A stretch of DNA of 64,000 bases from Lepraria neglecta (taxonomy: Eukaryota > Ascomycota > Lecanoromycetes > Lecanorales > Stereocaulaceae). The notes under the pieces are model-generated. The model was not told the DNA's origin. It did no database searches and saw nothing but the letters and a program-made list of their open reading frames with translations. The DNA is taken from contig CM065650.1 of assembly GCA_033220425.1 (NCBI GenBank), forward strand, positions 186,001 through 250,000, given 5' to 3'. The translations under genes were made by a program, and so were the position numbers. Positions 1-11,565 of the stretch are shown here, one piece after another (the stretch's first letter is position 1; the number at the start of each line of letters is the position of its first letter).

Positions 1-2290
1 AAGGAGCCCCGCCTTATAATTCCTTGACCGAATATCTCCTAGGTATATACTACAACGTCGTATCTTTTTCAGGTCCTGTAGTATCTTATCTACAGCTTTT
101 CCAGTCAGGGGGGTATCTTCCTAGATTAAATCTTTTATAATAGCTCGGAAAGGCTGTCGCTGGGAGATAGGCTTAGAGTACTTGTCACCGGGTCGGTCCC
201 AATCTGATATATAGAATTTGCACTTTAGCTGCTCTTTAACTAAGGCTAGAAGAGTAATATAACCGTAATAGAGGACCGTAACCTTTCTATTCAGATTCTT
301 ATCTTGGAGCCGCCTATAAGCGCGGCATTCGTTATAGAATGGATCCGAGTAGGCCTATAGAAGGTTGTCGGTAACCAGATCATTCTCTTTGCCTACTAGC
401 CCTGCTCGCTACTCCTTAAAGTTACAAAATTTAAACTAGCGTATTAATACCTCCTTAGTAGCGCTTAGATTAGGGGCTTGGTAAGAATAATACTATACTA
501 TCTTTAATATATACGCGGTAGACTCTATAGCGGCTTCGAAAACGTGCGTATAGCCTTTAGAGTCCTTATCGCTAAGAAGACGGTAGAATATAATAGCTGG
601 CTTAGGAGTATTGAACGGACGAAGCTTAGGACCTTTATATTAAGGAAGAGGCTTATTATACTAAGGGATTGTAACTATGTTTCACTTTTTTTGTTCTAAG
701 GTATCGAAGTTGTAAGAATTTATTTTAGGGTAATATAGCGGCTAAGACTTTGCTAGATCGCAGGATTACGGCTTCTACTGCTTATTTACTTTAATAAGAC
801 CGCGATAGGAACCTATTGGATATAGGTACGGATCCTCCTTGGACCCACCTTTAAGCGGCGTGACCAGTACCGTATACAAGCCCTGATAGATAGCTCGGCA
901 TTACGCCAAAGGGGGCCTACCCGCCCGTGTCCAGATTTATTAGTAGCGGATCACTAAGTCTAGAACAGCCAAGAGCCTCTTAGAAGACCCTTTAGCTTTA
1001 TAAGGCTAAAGGGTATCGCTTACTATACTATATAATAAGGCGGTTTTTGACGTAGTTCCTTAAGGACTATATTCTAACGCCTAACCCTGCCTTTTACTAA
1101 GCGAAGGCCCAGCTATCCTCTCTCGATATATATATACTGGCTCCCGGCGAGGTTCTCGCTTACCAGTCCTCTCGAATAGGTTATCGAATGGTCCCGATAA
1201 TCGACGTGATTGCCTCTCGTGCTCTAGTTCTTGGATAATAGGATCGTTCCTAAGCCATGGAGCGCTGATATTGATGCCTATCTGTTGTTATATCGCTTTA
1301 TCTGGTGGTATCTTATACTTCAGCGTATATCCATGTCGTAGAGCTTCAAAGTTACAATGACCGGTCCGGAGCCAGAATGTATAGTATATCTTGTTTCTAT
1401 TCTCGTCATAGGTTCGAGAAGGGAATGTCTCCCTTATAATAGGTATATAGGCGGGTAGAGTTTGTAACGTTTGATAGAGACTATCCGTCAAGCTTTCCGT
1501 ATGGACTTTTAAGCTAGATCCAGCTATAGTAAATTCACCGTGTTCGTGCCTTGGTATAGGAGTATAGTGTTTTATAGGTAGTTGCTATAGCGGTATTAAA
1601 GCATGCTGAGAGGCGGGGGTAGGAGTAGGATACACAGTACGCCCAAATCCCTGAAAGTGCTGGGTTCTATTCTCCTGTATCTCATTCTCTCGTTTCCTCT
1701 TCATGTTTTTGGTAGTAATATGGTCCGGCCGTCTAATCGGACGTGATATCCTATTCCCCTACATTTCAAATTCATTATAATATTTGGAGATGTGACGCTG
1801 AGCCCCACATTTGCCACAACGCTCATGACACCCTGACCAAAAATGTTCCGAGGACCGGCACCCCCAGCAAATCGCCGGTAAAGGGCAATCCCAGTGGCTG
1901 TACAAATCACGGCAGGCGTAATTATCACATTAGTAGATTTTACTCTGCGATAGTACAGGCAGTATTATATTAGTAGAAGAACCAGGCTTGAAAGACCTTC
2001 GTAGACGCGCGATGCCTGTATAAGGATCCATTTCGAAATCCTCGTAGTATTCGCTAGTATAGCCTTCAGAGCAGTATTTCGTGTATGTTATAGGATAGTC
2101 TGAGGTAAAGTGATTTTTTAAGCGGTAACCCTAGTATTCCTTCTATAGAGGGTAATCGAAGTGGCTATAGAAGCTGTTGTAGCCGTAATTGTCGTACCTA
2201 TCAATGAATTCTGGCAGCGGTGAGTCCGTAGAAGGTGCGATACGAGCAGGACAATCATTATCGTCGCCAAGAACTGTTATCTCGGTCTGG
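1..2290. other. RIP-degraded desert, no identifiable gene
   Basis: TpA is abundant and CpA/TpG are scarce, with stops in all frames. The only longer open stretch is 1288-1491 on the minus strand (67 codons). Reading on below it, with stops at likely Gln positions, gives a coherent hydrophilic protein down to about 1000, but I do not recognise it. Bases about 705-765 match about 42750-42812, which ties this block to the less mutated copy at 39-47 kb. Confidence 0.5.
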
Positions 2291-3450
2291 TACTTATTCT
2301 AGGGAGCGGTAGTAGGAGAATATAAGGATATGCTTAAAGCAGTAGAGAGTTTCCTTGCGACGTATTTATTCGTTACTTCCGACTTAGTCGTATCACGGCG
2401 TAGAGCTTTGGGTACTTCCGGTACTGATAGTGATGGTAGGCTGTAATTACCGGGTTCGTAAGGATACCCATTGACGCTAGGGGAGCGAAAGGGGGTGAGA
2501 TCGCGGCCTTCGGATACCTGAGTGGATTCGCGCATTCTGTCACTTTAGGCTACCTGCCCTAGCTTACGAGGCTCGGCGTTAGTAGCTACGATAGGAAACG
2601 GGATATTGTTAGCTATACGAGCCATTCCTTTTTGGCCTATAGTCTAGTGTATAGCCTTATATTCTTCCTAGGAAATGTCGAGCTCGTTTGCGATAGGAGT
2701 CCACAGGTTGGATTTAAGCCTAAGAATATCAGTACTAGATTATCTTAAAGAGATTTCGATTAGAGCTAGGTTAGCGGGTTACCATTGTCGAAAGTAACTT
2801 AAATCTATACCTTTTATATACGCTCGCCAGTTTGATTCGCTTCTCCTTATCAGTATTATCTACTATGTATCTTATATAGCGTCTCTTACAACCAAGAACA
2901 GTGTGACCCAATTTCTTAGCAATATAATCCCATGATTCGCCGGATTTATGTAGTCTAACCATCTCAAGTTCCTTAGCTTTAGACTATCTTGTCTAAAGGA
3001 TTACTAGCGGGCTATCTACGAAGTATTCCCAATAGTTCTCCCTGTAACCTTCGGATGTTTTGCCGGATTTATATAGTCTAGTAATCTCAAGTTCTTCAGC
3101 TTTAGACTATCTTCCCCGACTATCTACTAGCAGGCCGATAGGACGTTCGTCAGGTCGGCCCCGTCTCCTTAGACCTGCGGCTACTCGATTAGGGTTAGGG
3201 TTCTGCTCGAAGGCTATCTATAACGTTCTCGGAAGACTAATTGGCGGTATAACGAGCAGTTACTAGTATTGAATAGGTGGACTCGCAGGGGCGGAGGTAG
3301 TAAGATAGGATTTTGTATTACCTATAACGATAGCGGAAGGTTAGGATAACTAGACGGGAACGAGACTGATTTGGGAATTAGAGGAGGTACTATTGTCCTT
3401 AAAGGTAGAGGGGACGGACTAGCCTTAAGATAATTCCTGAAGTATAGCTC
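2290..3450 (-). pseudogene. SANT/Myb-like DNA-binding protein, RIPed copy
   Basis: This is a mutated copy of the SANT/Myb gene at 40.05-41.7 kb and aligns with it over most of its length. The clearest open piece (2771-2962) contains a SANT-like helix with the segment SGESWDYIAKKLGHTV and keeps its Trp. The C-terminal part (2299-2535) keeps the Ser/Pro-rich motif RSPSVNGYPY, matching RSPSVDRYSY in the other copy. Stops and transitions are frequent, so the gene is dead. The family is nuclear and DNA-binding; no target can be inferred. The short run of two TTAGGG-like units at about 3186-3200 lies inside this coding relic and is not telomere. Confidence 0.65.
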
Positions 3451-3879
3451 AAAACTATTCAGGGTGTAGGTCGTCCTTAGTCGGTCCTTATAAGATAGGG
3501 ACCTTAATTTAGACTAACGAGACCCTTATACCTTATCGACTATTAGAGGTACCGTTATTATAGATATAATATTAAAGGTTAGTATATCTTATACCAAGTT
3601 TAGAAGAGCTATATAAAAATCTTATTTTAAGCCTAACGGTTAGAAAGTATTAGTAAGAAGATAGAAGAAGATTAAGGATAGAATATAGGTAGGAAAGCCT
3701 ACGCTGGCCTGTAATTTCGCCTTGATAGATCCCGGGACGGGGTTAGATTAGCAAGCCAATCGCTGGACTTGCGGACTTCTACGGCCGAAGACTACTACCG
3801 AAATTAAGAACTTTATTAAAGGAGGGATCAAGGCCCGCCCTATACCGCTATATAAGAGGCGTCAGGGAATATGCGATAG
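3451..3879. other. RIP-degraded stretch, nothing identified
   Basis: TA-rich sequence with no readable frame. It may hold further mutated downstream sequence of the nma111-like relic on its right, but similarity to the 38-39 kb copy could not be followed with confidence. Confidence 0.3.
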
Positions 3880-4081
3880 GGCTGGTAGTTCGAGATTCAA
3901 TCTATAGTGGGATATTAATTACTATATTTGTGTCTATAACGAAACCGGTACCTTAACTATACTATTCTAGATTATTGCCGAAAGAAAAGGTTACGGCTGT
4001 CTAGATCGTAACGATTACTTATATCGCTTCGTCTATTAGGGCCTTCTAGGTATTATCTTGAGTTCGAAATATACTGGCCAT
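3880..4081 (-). pseudogene. nma111: 5' end of nma111-like serine protease, RIPed copy
   Basis: On the minus strand from the ATG at 4081 the reading begins MAS, then TQDNT, stop, KA. The copy at 39502 reads MAS, then TQDDTWKA. The S1 protease hallmark GTGFVIDT (GTGFVVDI in the other copy) follows about 40 codons in. The Trp and Gln codons of the better copy are stops here, the expected result of RIP on both strands. Similarity fades below about 3880. It is one of two relics of the same gene in the window and anchors the duplicated segment. Confidence 0.75.
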
Positions 4082-4099
4082 ACTGATGCTTGACTTAGT

Positions 4100-4450
4100 A
4101 ATTTCATTTGGTAGTAACAATTGGCGGGAAAAGTCTCCCTTAGATTACTACCCTATACTGGCCTGCCCTAAGACGCCTCGTCCGACGCGGTTTATTATAT
4201 ATAGGAACTGCTTCTCGAAGCGTATAAGGGACAAGAGAGTTTCAGAACCAGGATATACGACGAAGCGTGACAATTCTATAGAGAACAAGGAGCTTTAACT
4301 CTCTCCCGGCCAGCGGTACTTACCGGCTTTTAGTATATACAAAGGAAGGTAGGCTATATCAGTATACTACGCGTCTGTACGATTGCCGCGCCCCCTTTCA
4401 GTCTATATAAGTGTAACTGCGCCTGGTATATACTACTTATTAGATATAGT
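4100..4450. repeat. Duplicated block (matches 42.65-42.98 and 43.87-44.01 kb)
   Basis: About 200 bases match 42650-42980, and the following about 150 bases match 43866-44010. Differences are mostly C/T and G/A. The two matching parts are adjacent here but about 0.9 kb apart in the other copy, so the segment was rearranged in one of them. No gene is recognised. Confidence 0.7.
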
Positions 4451-5890
4451 TATATCGAGAATCTCTAGAGTGCTGTATTTAACGGGTTTGCTAAATGACT
4501 GGCCTCTAATATAACGCTGCTCTGATTTATTAGAAAAACGGTTATCGTCGACCTAAGAAAGAGTAATACTATCGAGCTCCCAAGTTATAAACACATAGTT
4601 GCAACCATTCAAATCCTAGCCTTCCCCTCCCCCTTTCTCTACGCCTTTATTCTAATTAATTATCGCTATAATTATTAGTTATCTAATAGGTCGAACTTTC
4701 CGTATAATAATACGACTTACTATCGCCGTATTCGAAGTTAGATTCAAATACTTCTCTTGAATCTTAAACTTCGGTCTACTATCTTTTAGTCTATATTTAT
4801 AGAACTATCGGTTTTCTCCCGAGCTAAAGAGCGGAAGATTATACTTCCAAATAACCTCTACGACCTCTAATTTACCTTTCGGGATCCCGAATTTCAAAAT
4901 TGACCTCGAATTCTTTTTCACTATATTACTATAAATGAACTTTTATTCGGGTTAGACCTAGGCTTAAGTTATTTTATAATAGCGTAATTAAATAATAAAG
5001 TTCTACTTAACTATGACGGGCCTTAATAATAATATCTCTAGTGAAAGCGAAGCTATAGTATCTACGTCAGCTTTTTCTCGTAAAGAGTATAGTATTCTCC
5101 TATAGCCTTTCAATACGCGGGCGGCGACGGCCTTTAGTAACTAATATATACCGAGGTTGTAAAGAAGCCCCAGTAAGGAGAAGCTGGAGATAATATTTTC
5201 AAGCATTTTCCCCTAGGGATTTAAGGCCTTTAGTAGTAAATAGGGCCAAATAGTTAGCAGAATGGCCTTTCCTTAGCAGCGCCTTAATATTACTCTTTTA
5301 GAATACTGATATACTAATAGAAATATGTTATACTAATATTATAGGGCAATTATTATTACGATAGGTGTGCTTTGAAGGTCTTATCAGGTACTAATATATA
5401 TAGGTTTCTATTATTTCGAACTAGTATGGTAAGAATACCGGCTTATTCTTGCTCAGGGAATATAAGTACTCGGGCGTAATTACGGCGGGTAAACCCTGTA
5501 TTACTATAACTCATCGTTATTCGATAGTACTACCTAGAGATCTCGCCTTATATATTTAAACCAGCCTTGTCCGACGCGATTTCTTATCTACGGAAACCGA
5601 TTTACTCCCTCTAGTATTCCTCTACTCTTGCGATAATAGGAGTAAGCTATATTTAGTTAGCGTTAAGCAGGGACGGACTTAGATAAAGGTACTAGAGTTC
5701 TACGCCTATACCTGAGGAGTCAGAGAGTTTGAATCGATAATAATTAGATATAGAAGACTAAAGGTAAGGAGAAATTAATAATCTTTACGATAATAGGAGA
5801 GTGAGCTAATCTCAGCTAAGGATTGCGTGGCTCTTCCGAAGTAGGGATGCTAATTCTGCGTTAGACGACAGGATCGTTGGCTCTTCTCAA
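4450..5890. other. RIP desert
   Basis: Strongly TA-rich with stops in all frames. A short match at about 5415-5455 to about 41960-42000 shows it belongs to the same duplicated segment. Bases about 5805-5900 resemble about 10740-10830 (the phrase GGCTCTTCT recurs). No gene, RNA or element could be named. Confidence 0.4.
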
Positions 5891-6330
5891 GCCTTTGGGG
5901 GAAGGGATCTCTACTAATACTTTCTTCAGCCGCAGCTATTCTATAGCTTCTTTAGCGCGAAAAAGGCCAATCTTTAGATAAGGTCTTCTAGAAAATGGGG
6001 CGTTCGGGTTATTATTCCGACGTAATAGGATAAGCGTTACTGCAAGCTTCGCTTACTCGCTATAGTCGATACTACTTCTATAGATCTACGTTAGGTCCTG
6101 ACTCCTTCGGAAGCGGTATGATCAAGTATGTATATCAGTGGTCTGGTCCACTGATTAACTAGTTAGGCCTTTATTTCTACGCTAAGACGCTAAAATCAAG
6201 TAAGGCGGAAGTACTACCGTAGAGAACAAAAGAGCTTTGACCCTTTACCGGTCAAGTATAGTCACCGGCTTCCATATATATAGAGGTATATGAATTACTT
6301 AGTATACTAAGTATCAAAAGCATTATAGAG
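5890..6330. repeat. Duplicated block (matches 39.62-40.03 kb)
   Basis: The two blocks align nearly end to end and share phrases such as AGGCGGAAG and GTCACCGGCTTC. The copy here has more TA where the other keeps CA or TG. It is non-coding as far as I can see. In the other copy it separates nma111 from the SANT/Myb gene. Confidence 0.75.
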
Positions 6331-6960
6331 TAGGTATCTATTTTCTACCTTTCTCGATGCTGATACTATCTTTATATACTACCTCTACTCTTCTTACTTG
6401 TATTATCCTCTCCCGTTACTATTATTTATTACTTCCCTATCCTTTCGAGATCCTTAACCCCTATAATAAACTCCGCAAATCCAGGCAATTTCTTATTATT
6501 TTCCTCCCTCCGTTTATTAACGCGAGTAAAGTTTTTCTAGGTATAAAGAGGATTATTAATTAGAGATATATTTACCGCTGTAAAAGCAAGGTTACCGGGT
6601 CCGCGACTATAAGGATATCCATCGGCGATAGGGGAGTGAATAATAGTAGCTCGATCTCGAACTGACAGTATATTTTGGTCTATATGCGGATTTGTAAATC
6701 CTTCTATAAAACTTGCCTCATCGCTATATTATCGGGTCTCAGTCTAGATGACTTAGCTTATAGCAGCTGCTGCTAGAACTTCTGCGCTCTCCTTACTCAG
6801 CTTAAGCCGGAGTTAAAGATTCCTAGCTATAGAATCATTCTAAGTGAAGTCCAGGCTTCTAGGATAGCCTATGCCAAAGAAGTTTTGCTATAAACGACTA
6901 ACGCCTGGTTACTATATCAGCCCTCTGATTACCTTGCTGATATTCTATCTGCTGATATCC
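6330..6960. other. RIPed stretch with a SANT/Myb tail fragment
   Basis: Bases about 6590-6650 match the Ser/Pro-rich tail of the SANT/Myb gene (compare 40530-40590 and 2450-2500), so a third partial copy lies here. An ATG-started 68-codon open frame at 6357-6563 is very hydrophobic and has no support as a gene. The rest is unreadable. Confidence 0.4.
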
Positions 6961-6968
6961 TAACGGTA

Positions 6969-7480
6969 CTAAAAGTGCTCTATATTAATATGGTCCAATT
7001 GGTCGGCGACGTTGTAGAACAGAGACATACAGAATCCGCAGCTGAAGTATTTCCTTTTCACTATTTCACGCCAGGTATCGGCCTGCGCGGACGTATCCGA
7101 TTTCGATATCTTATGAGCGTTGAAGAGATGTTTTACTAGGTTGGCCTTCCTCGTATAGCTCTGAGGGTTCCCTATAGTATTAGAGTCTTCGTATTGCTTG
7201 TAATGGAAGACCGTCTTTTGTTTCTTTACCGTTTCACCCGAAGTATTAGCCTGCGCAGACGTATCTGACTTCGATATCTTATGAGTGGCGAAGAGATAGT
7301 TCACCAGGTTAGCCTTCCTTATATAGCTCTGAGGGTTCCCTTTCGTAATAGAGACTTCGCATTACCTATAATGGAAGACTATATTATATTCTTTTATATA
7401 TCTCTTCCAAGTATTATATATAGAGAAATCCCGAGGTATCTCGCAGCGAAAACAGCTATACGAATATTGACCTGGTTTTG
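6969..7480 (-). pseudogene. C2H2 zinc-finger protein relic
   Basis: The open part (6969-7304, minus strand) contains one complete C2H2 finger: CGFC, twelve residues, then two His separated by four, in the segment CGFCMSLF...LDHINIEH. Upstream are two repeated modules with KANLVKHLFNAHK and SKSDTSAQA. In the first of these the two expected Cys are Tyr (HYKQYED), which is what TG-to-TA does to TGT/TGC codons. So it was a multi-finger protein, probably a nuclear DNA-binding protein, whose fingers were lost by RIP. The start is not identifiable. Confidence 0.6.
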
Positions 7481-7499
7481 TTAAAGGAGAAGCTCTTTA

Positions 7500-8400
7500 A
7501 TAGTTCAAAGTTTCATCGGGTGCCTCGGGGAACGGGTATCATTGGCTGTTTTCGACTATAGCCCAGTATATAGCCTCGTATACGTGCTAGGGAATACCGA
7601 GCTTATTTACGATGGGATTCCACAGATCGGGTTTAAGCCTAAGAAAATCAGTATTAGAACGTCTCAAAGAGATTTTGATTGAAGCCAGCTTAATAGGTCA
7701 CTATAGTCGAAAGATAACTTGAATCCATACCTTTCATATACCCTCGCTATCTTATATACTACTTACTATAGCTTATAAGGCTCGGCGTCAGCAGCTTACT
7801 AAGCCATTTCGTTTTCGCCTATAGGCTAGTGCATAGCCTCGCATACGTGCCAGGGAAGTCCGAGCTTATTTGCGATGGGTTTCTACAGGTCGGGTTTAAG
7901 CCTAAGAAAATCAGTACTAGAGTGTCTCAAAGAGATTTCAATTAAGCTAGCTTAACAGCTTATTATTATTAAAAGATAATCCATACTTTTCATAAGCCTC
8001 CGCCAGTTCGGTTTACTTCCTATTATATAACTTAGTCTTATATTTAAGGTAGTTATAATAGCGTATCCTGCAACTGAAGACAGTGCGACCGGGTAATTCC
8101 TTACTAATATCTTTCCATCTTTTGCGTTCTTTATGTCCTCTAAGAATCTATAAATCCTCAGCTCTAGACCATCTTGCCGGACGTTCTACTGGTTAACCGA
8201 TAGAACGGCCTTCAGGTTAGGGCCGTTTTCTTTAACTGTAAATGTAGGGAGATTTTAAGGGTATCTATAATAATTACGGAAGACTGATTAGTTTTAGAGC
8301 GAGTAGTTGCTGGTATCGAATAAGTAAATTCGCAGGGGCCGTAGAGGTAGTGAGGTAGGATATAGTAGAAGCCGATAACGGTAGCGGAAGGTTGGAGAAA
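7500..8400 (-). pseudogene. Two partial SANT/Myb gene copies in tandem
   Basis: Bases 7550-7740 and 7800-7990 both match the segment of the SANT/Myb gene around the WRECEALHW motif (40700-40890), so that part is present twice in a row. From about 8030 to 8400 the SANT repeats themselves are mutated. Stops are frequent. Together with 2.3-3.45 kb, 6.6 kb and 40-41.7 kb, this gene is present at least four times in whole or part, which would make it a RIP target. Confidence 0.6.
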
Positions 8401-9680
8401 CAAGAGTTACTAGGTCTCGGAGACATTACTATCGGTTCCGGATATGAAATCTGCTTGTCTGTTACTATTGCTGTCCGGAAATGTTACTACTTACTTACTG
8501 TCGTTCAGATCCGTTACTTATCTTGGCTCGACACGTCTAGATCCTTGAACTACCGTCTCCGGGTAAAATATATAATAAAAATGATTATAGTGATCATCGG
8601 TAAATACCAATTCTTGTTCGGCCCTAATAGTATATAGTCGAAGTACTAGTAGAGGCGGCGGCGGCGCTAGTAGTAGCGGTAGTAAATCCGCTATTACAGG
8701 CGGCAGTAAGTAGAAATAGATTGATAGCATAGTATAGTAGGTAATTGTATTTGTTGGATAAACTTTATAGTAGGTTTTACTGAGTGAAAGAGTCAAGAAT
8801 TAGTACAGAGCCGCCAGCTGATTATACCTAGTAGCTAATAGTATAGTTAGTATAGGCGATAAGCATTTATACCTAGGACACATCATTTAATAACGGCATA
8901 GTAACTTATAGGTGATCTGTACGTTTTCACAGCCCGACTCTCCTAATCCTTTATTCCTACTCTAAGATATACTTCGCTACTCCTTCCCCGCTAGCTCTAC
9001 ATACTGTAGCACTTCTTGTAAATAACCTATAGCTATACTAAATTACAATGACGGGAAACCGGTTCCAGTGCTGTTTACAATAATGTATTTATATAGGTCT
9101 AACTCTCCGTAGCTTAATCCATATACAGAATTTCTAATACGATATACTTCTTATACCGCCGTCGTAATATTCACTCTCTTGTTTTATACCCTTATTCTAG
9201 TATAGCCAATAATTGGACGAAACCATCGGAATCGGTTAAGTCGAGGTTCGCAGTGAAAATAAAGTCGTGTATAACGGTTATATTACCCTCCGATATAATC
9301 CTTGCACTTAGCTTTTATTTTGTAATATCTGATATACTATAATAGTATTAGTATAGAGAGAAGTCTTTAAGGCTATTAGGTACCTTACTTACAGGCTTAT
9401 TCCTCTATACTTTCAACCAGGCTTTATATACTTTCTACCAGGCTATCTGTCCTTCCCGCAAGGCTGTCTACTGAAACTAACCATCTTCTCTGCAGCTGTA
9501 ACATTGCCCTCCAATTTCGAACTTCAGGCATTCTCGCTCCAGGGTATAACATATATTACACTATAATAGCATCAGTACGCAAGGGGGATAAGTCTTCTAA
9601 GGTATTTACCCGATCGCCTCTAAGATTCTAAGATATAGTCAGCTTACGCCTTATTCAACAGCAGGAAAAGGTTTCATTTA
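8390..9680. repeat. Duplicated block (matches 43.25-44.64 kb)
   Basis: Near-continuous alignment to 43250-44640, with mostly C/T and G/A differences and more TA on this side. The only coherent reading is on the minus strand in the 43.4-43.7 kb copy. That copy has a hydrophobic N-terminal part and is open from 43672 to 43391; the copy here is shorter and more damaged. I do not recognise the product. Confidence 0.7.
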
Positions 9681-10260
9681 CACACTTCTAGATGATCTTT
9701 GAATCCTTTAAGAGGAAATGTATATAATAAAGTGTAGTCCGCTGTCGTGCTGCCGCTTGGTAGTGATTTATAGCTATCGATGCCGTCTTTTAGAGATATA
9801 TCGATATCCTTATTCTAATCTTCCAACTTGATATCCTCATTCTGATCTTCTAACTTGACATCCTTATTCTAATCTTCCAACTTAATATCCTCTTTCTGAT
9901 CTTCTAACTTGATATCCTCTTTCTAATCTTCCAACTTAATATCCTCTTTCTAATCTTCCAACTTAACATCCTTATTCTGATCTTCTAATAGGATGTTTTC
10001 ATCTGGGGTCGCATACTACCGGGAGGGTGCTGGCGTATAAAAAGGTTATGTTATCTCGCGGAGGGCGTTATAAGGAATTATAGGATCGACGTCTCTATTC
10101 CAATACTTCTCAACGTAGACGAAGTGGTAGAATATATCCAAAGAGCCCGTCTAATTTGGACTAATACTCATAAGACCCAAGGATTAGCAGTGTCATTTAA
10201 TGTGTCGGAAGCTACCTACAATAGATCTTCCAGCAAGACAGGTAGTATTTCAGGGTAGAA
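9674..10260 (-). pseudogene. Unrecognised protein with nine-residue acidic repeats
   Basis: A single minus-strand frame ends at the TGA at 9674-9676. Going downstream it reads a globular part (fragments SLDIFYHFVYVEKYWNRDV and PIIPYNALREI), then seven tandem units of the type KLEDQNEDI, then a tail DISLKDGIDSYKSLPSG. Interruptions fall at expected Gln or Trp codons. The repeats are highly charged and could form a helical spacer. The gene lies in a 1.9-kb stretch absent from the second copy of the duplicated segment. The start was not found. Confidence 0.5.
9803..9991 (-). repeat. 27-bp tandem repeat, seven units
   Basis: Units start at 9803, 9830, 9857, 9884, 9911, 9938 and 9965, each 27 bp, alternating between CTAATCTTCC-type and CTGATCTTCT-type forms. 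The period is a multiple of three and encodes a nine-residue repeat in the minus-strand gene, so it expanded as coding sequence before decay. Confidence 0.85.
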
Positions 10261-11565
10261 GTGATGTATAATATCGCGCTGTCCTTGGTCAATCGGGTAG
10301 AATGATATACTTATGATTTTCGCGCTTAAGTAGCAGATTTATAAACGTGTTCGAGGCTATAGTAACGACGATACAGCAAGGCCATATAGGTAGAGCTGTT
10401 GGTGAGAGAGAGGAAGGCAATATAAGTGTATAAGAGAGAAAGGGGTTAAGCTCGATAAAATAGGGCGAGGAAAGTCAATATGTTAAATAAAATGATAGTA
10501 GCGGTCTATCCCATTTCCTATTTGGAAGCCTAAATTATACGATTAAAGATCAACGACGCTTGTCTTTCCTGGTTGATATCTTCCCGGTATTAAGTTAGGC
10601 GCCTTGGACCTTAATCGTGACCCGTTAAAATACGAGCTGGTAGATTAGGATAATCTCCGAGATAATATAGAAATGGATAAGAGTACGTTGATCTCGTCGG
10701 TGTTGGTATATCCTGTTATTAAGTTCTCTTCGCTTCTATTATAATAAGCTAATCTTAGCTAAGGATTCTAGTTCTTGATTCTGTGATAGACGGCAAGATC
10801 GGGTGGCTCTTCTTAGCCCTTTATAGGTATATTACTATTCAAAGGAAAATATACTAATACCTACGCGTTAATATGACAGTACCTGTATAATAAGCCTAGA
10901 CATTCTTGATACTGCCGTGATTACCTAATATTGAGTCCAATGTTATCCTTGTAACCTAAGCTTCTCCTAGATATGGCCGCTGTTATGGAGTAGGAGAATA
11001 CGTCCGAATCTAAGGCGTTCAGGGATATCTCACGGGTTTTAAGATGACTACTCAAGGAAGAGCAGATCCGCCCGGAGACCGGGTTAATATGCCACGAATA
11101 GAGGCTAAGCGAAATATCCTATAAAGCAAAATTCATATACTATCCGGTAGCTGTCTAAATCTAAACTCTACAAGGCCTTCTACCGCTAGCTACAGAATTC
11201 ATTCCGATCGAGTATAATTTACCGAGCCGGTTGCGTCCAGTCCCGGCCTAATTATAGTTACTCGGAATATAGGAATGTCGTATATTGAATTCATGAACTT
11301 TGCTTATTATTTTGGGCCTGTATTTATAGTAGTATAGACGCTAGAAGGGGAGCCGGAAGGCAAAGGGTGGATCGGATATTACTGGGCAGTAGATACTCTG
11401 AATTACTTTGGAGAACTTTATGACAAAGGGTACGGGGTTAGAATTAGTAGTATAAGTAGTTGATTAGGTAGTATAGAAACTTAATGTTTAAAAGAGAAGT
11501 TCGCTTATATTCGTATAAACAGGCTATTAAAATCTTTAATTGATCAATCGGGTGAAATAGCCGTT
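10260..11565. other. Rest of a segment absent from the 44.6-kb copy
   Basis: The second copy of the duplicated segment passes directly from the equivalent of about 9680 to the equivalent of about 11565, so 9680-11565 is either an insertion here or a deletion there. No terminal repeats mark it as a simple transposon. No gene is readable after 10260; sequence near 10740-10830 resembles 5805-5900. Confidence 0.5.

Noticed and set aside
1288-1491. DUF3435 captain recombinase candidate
   Set aside because: The open 67 codons were examined for tyrosine-recombinase motifs; none of the conserved Arg/His/Tyr context was seen, so no captain is claimed.
3186-3205. Telomere-like TTAGGGTTAGGG run
   Set aside because: Only two units, inside the SANT/Myb relic; the homologous place at about 41340 reads AAGGGTTGGGG, so it is chance.
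6357-6563. Short hydrophobic ATG frame as a membrane peptide
   Set aside because: TA-rich RIPed sequence readily gives Ile/Leu/Tyr-rich frames by chance.
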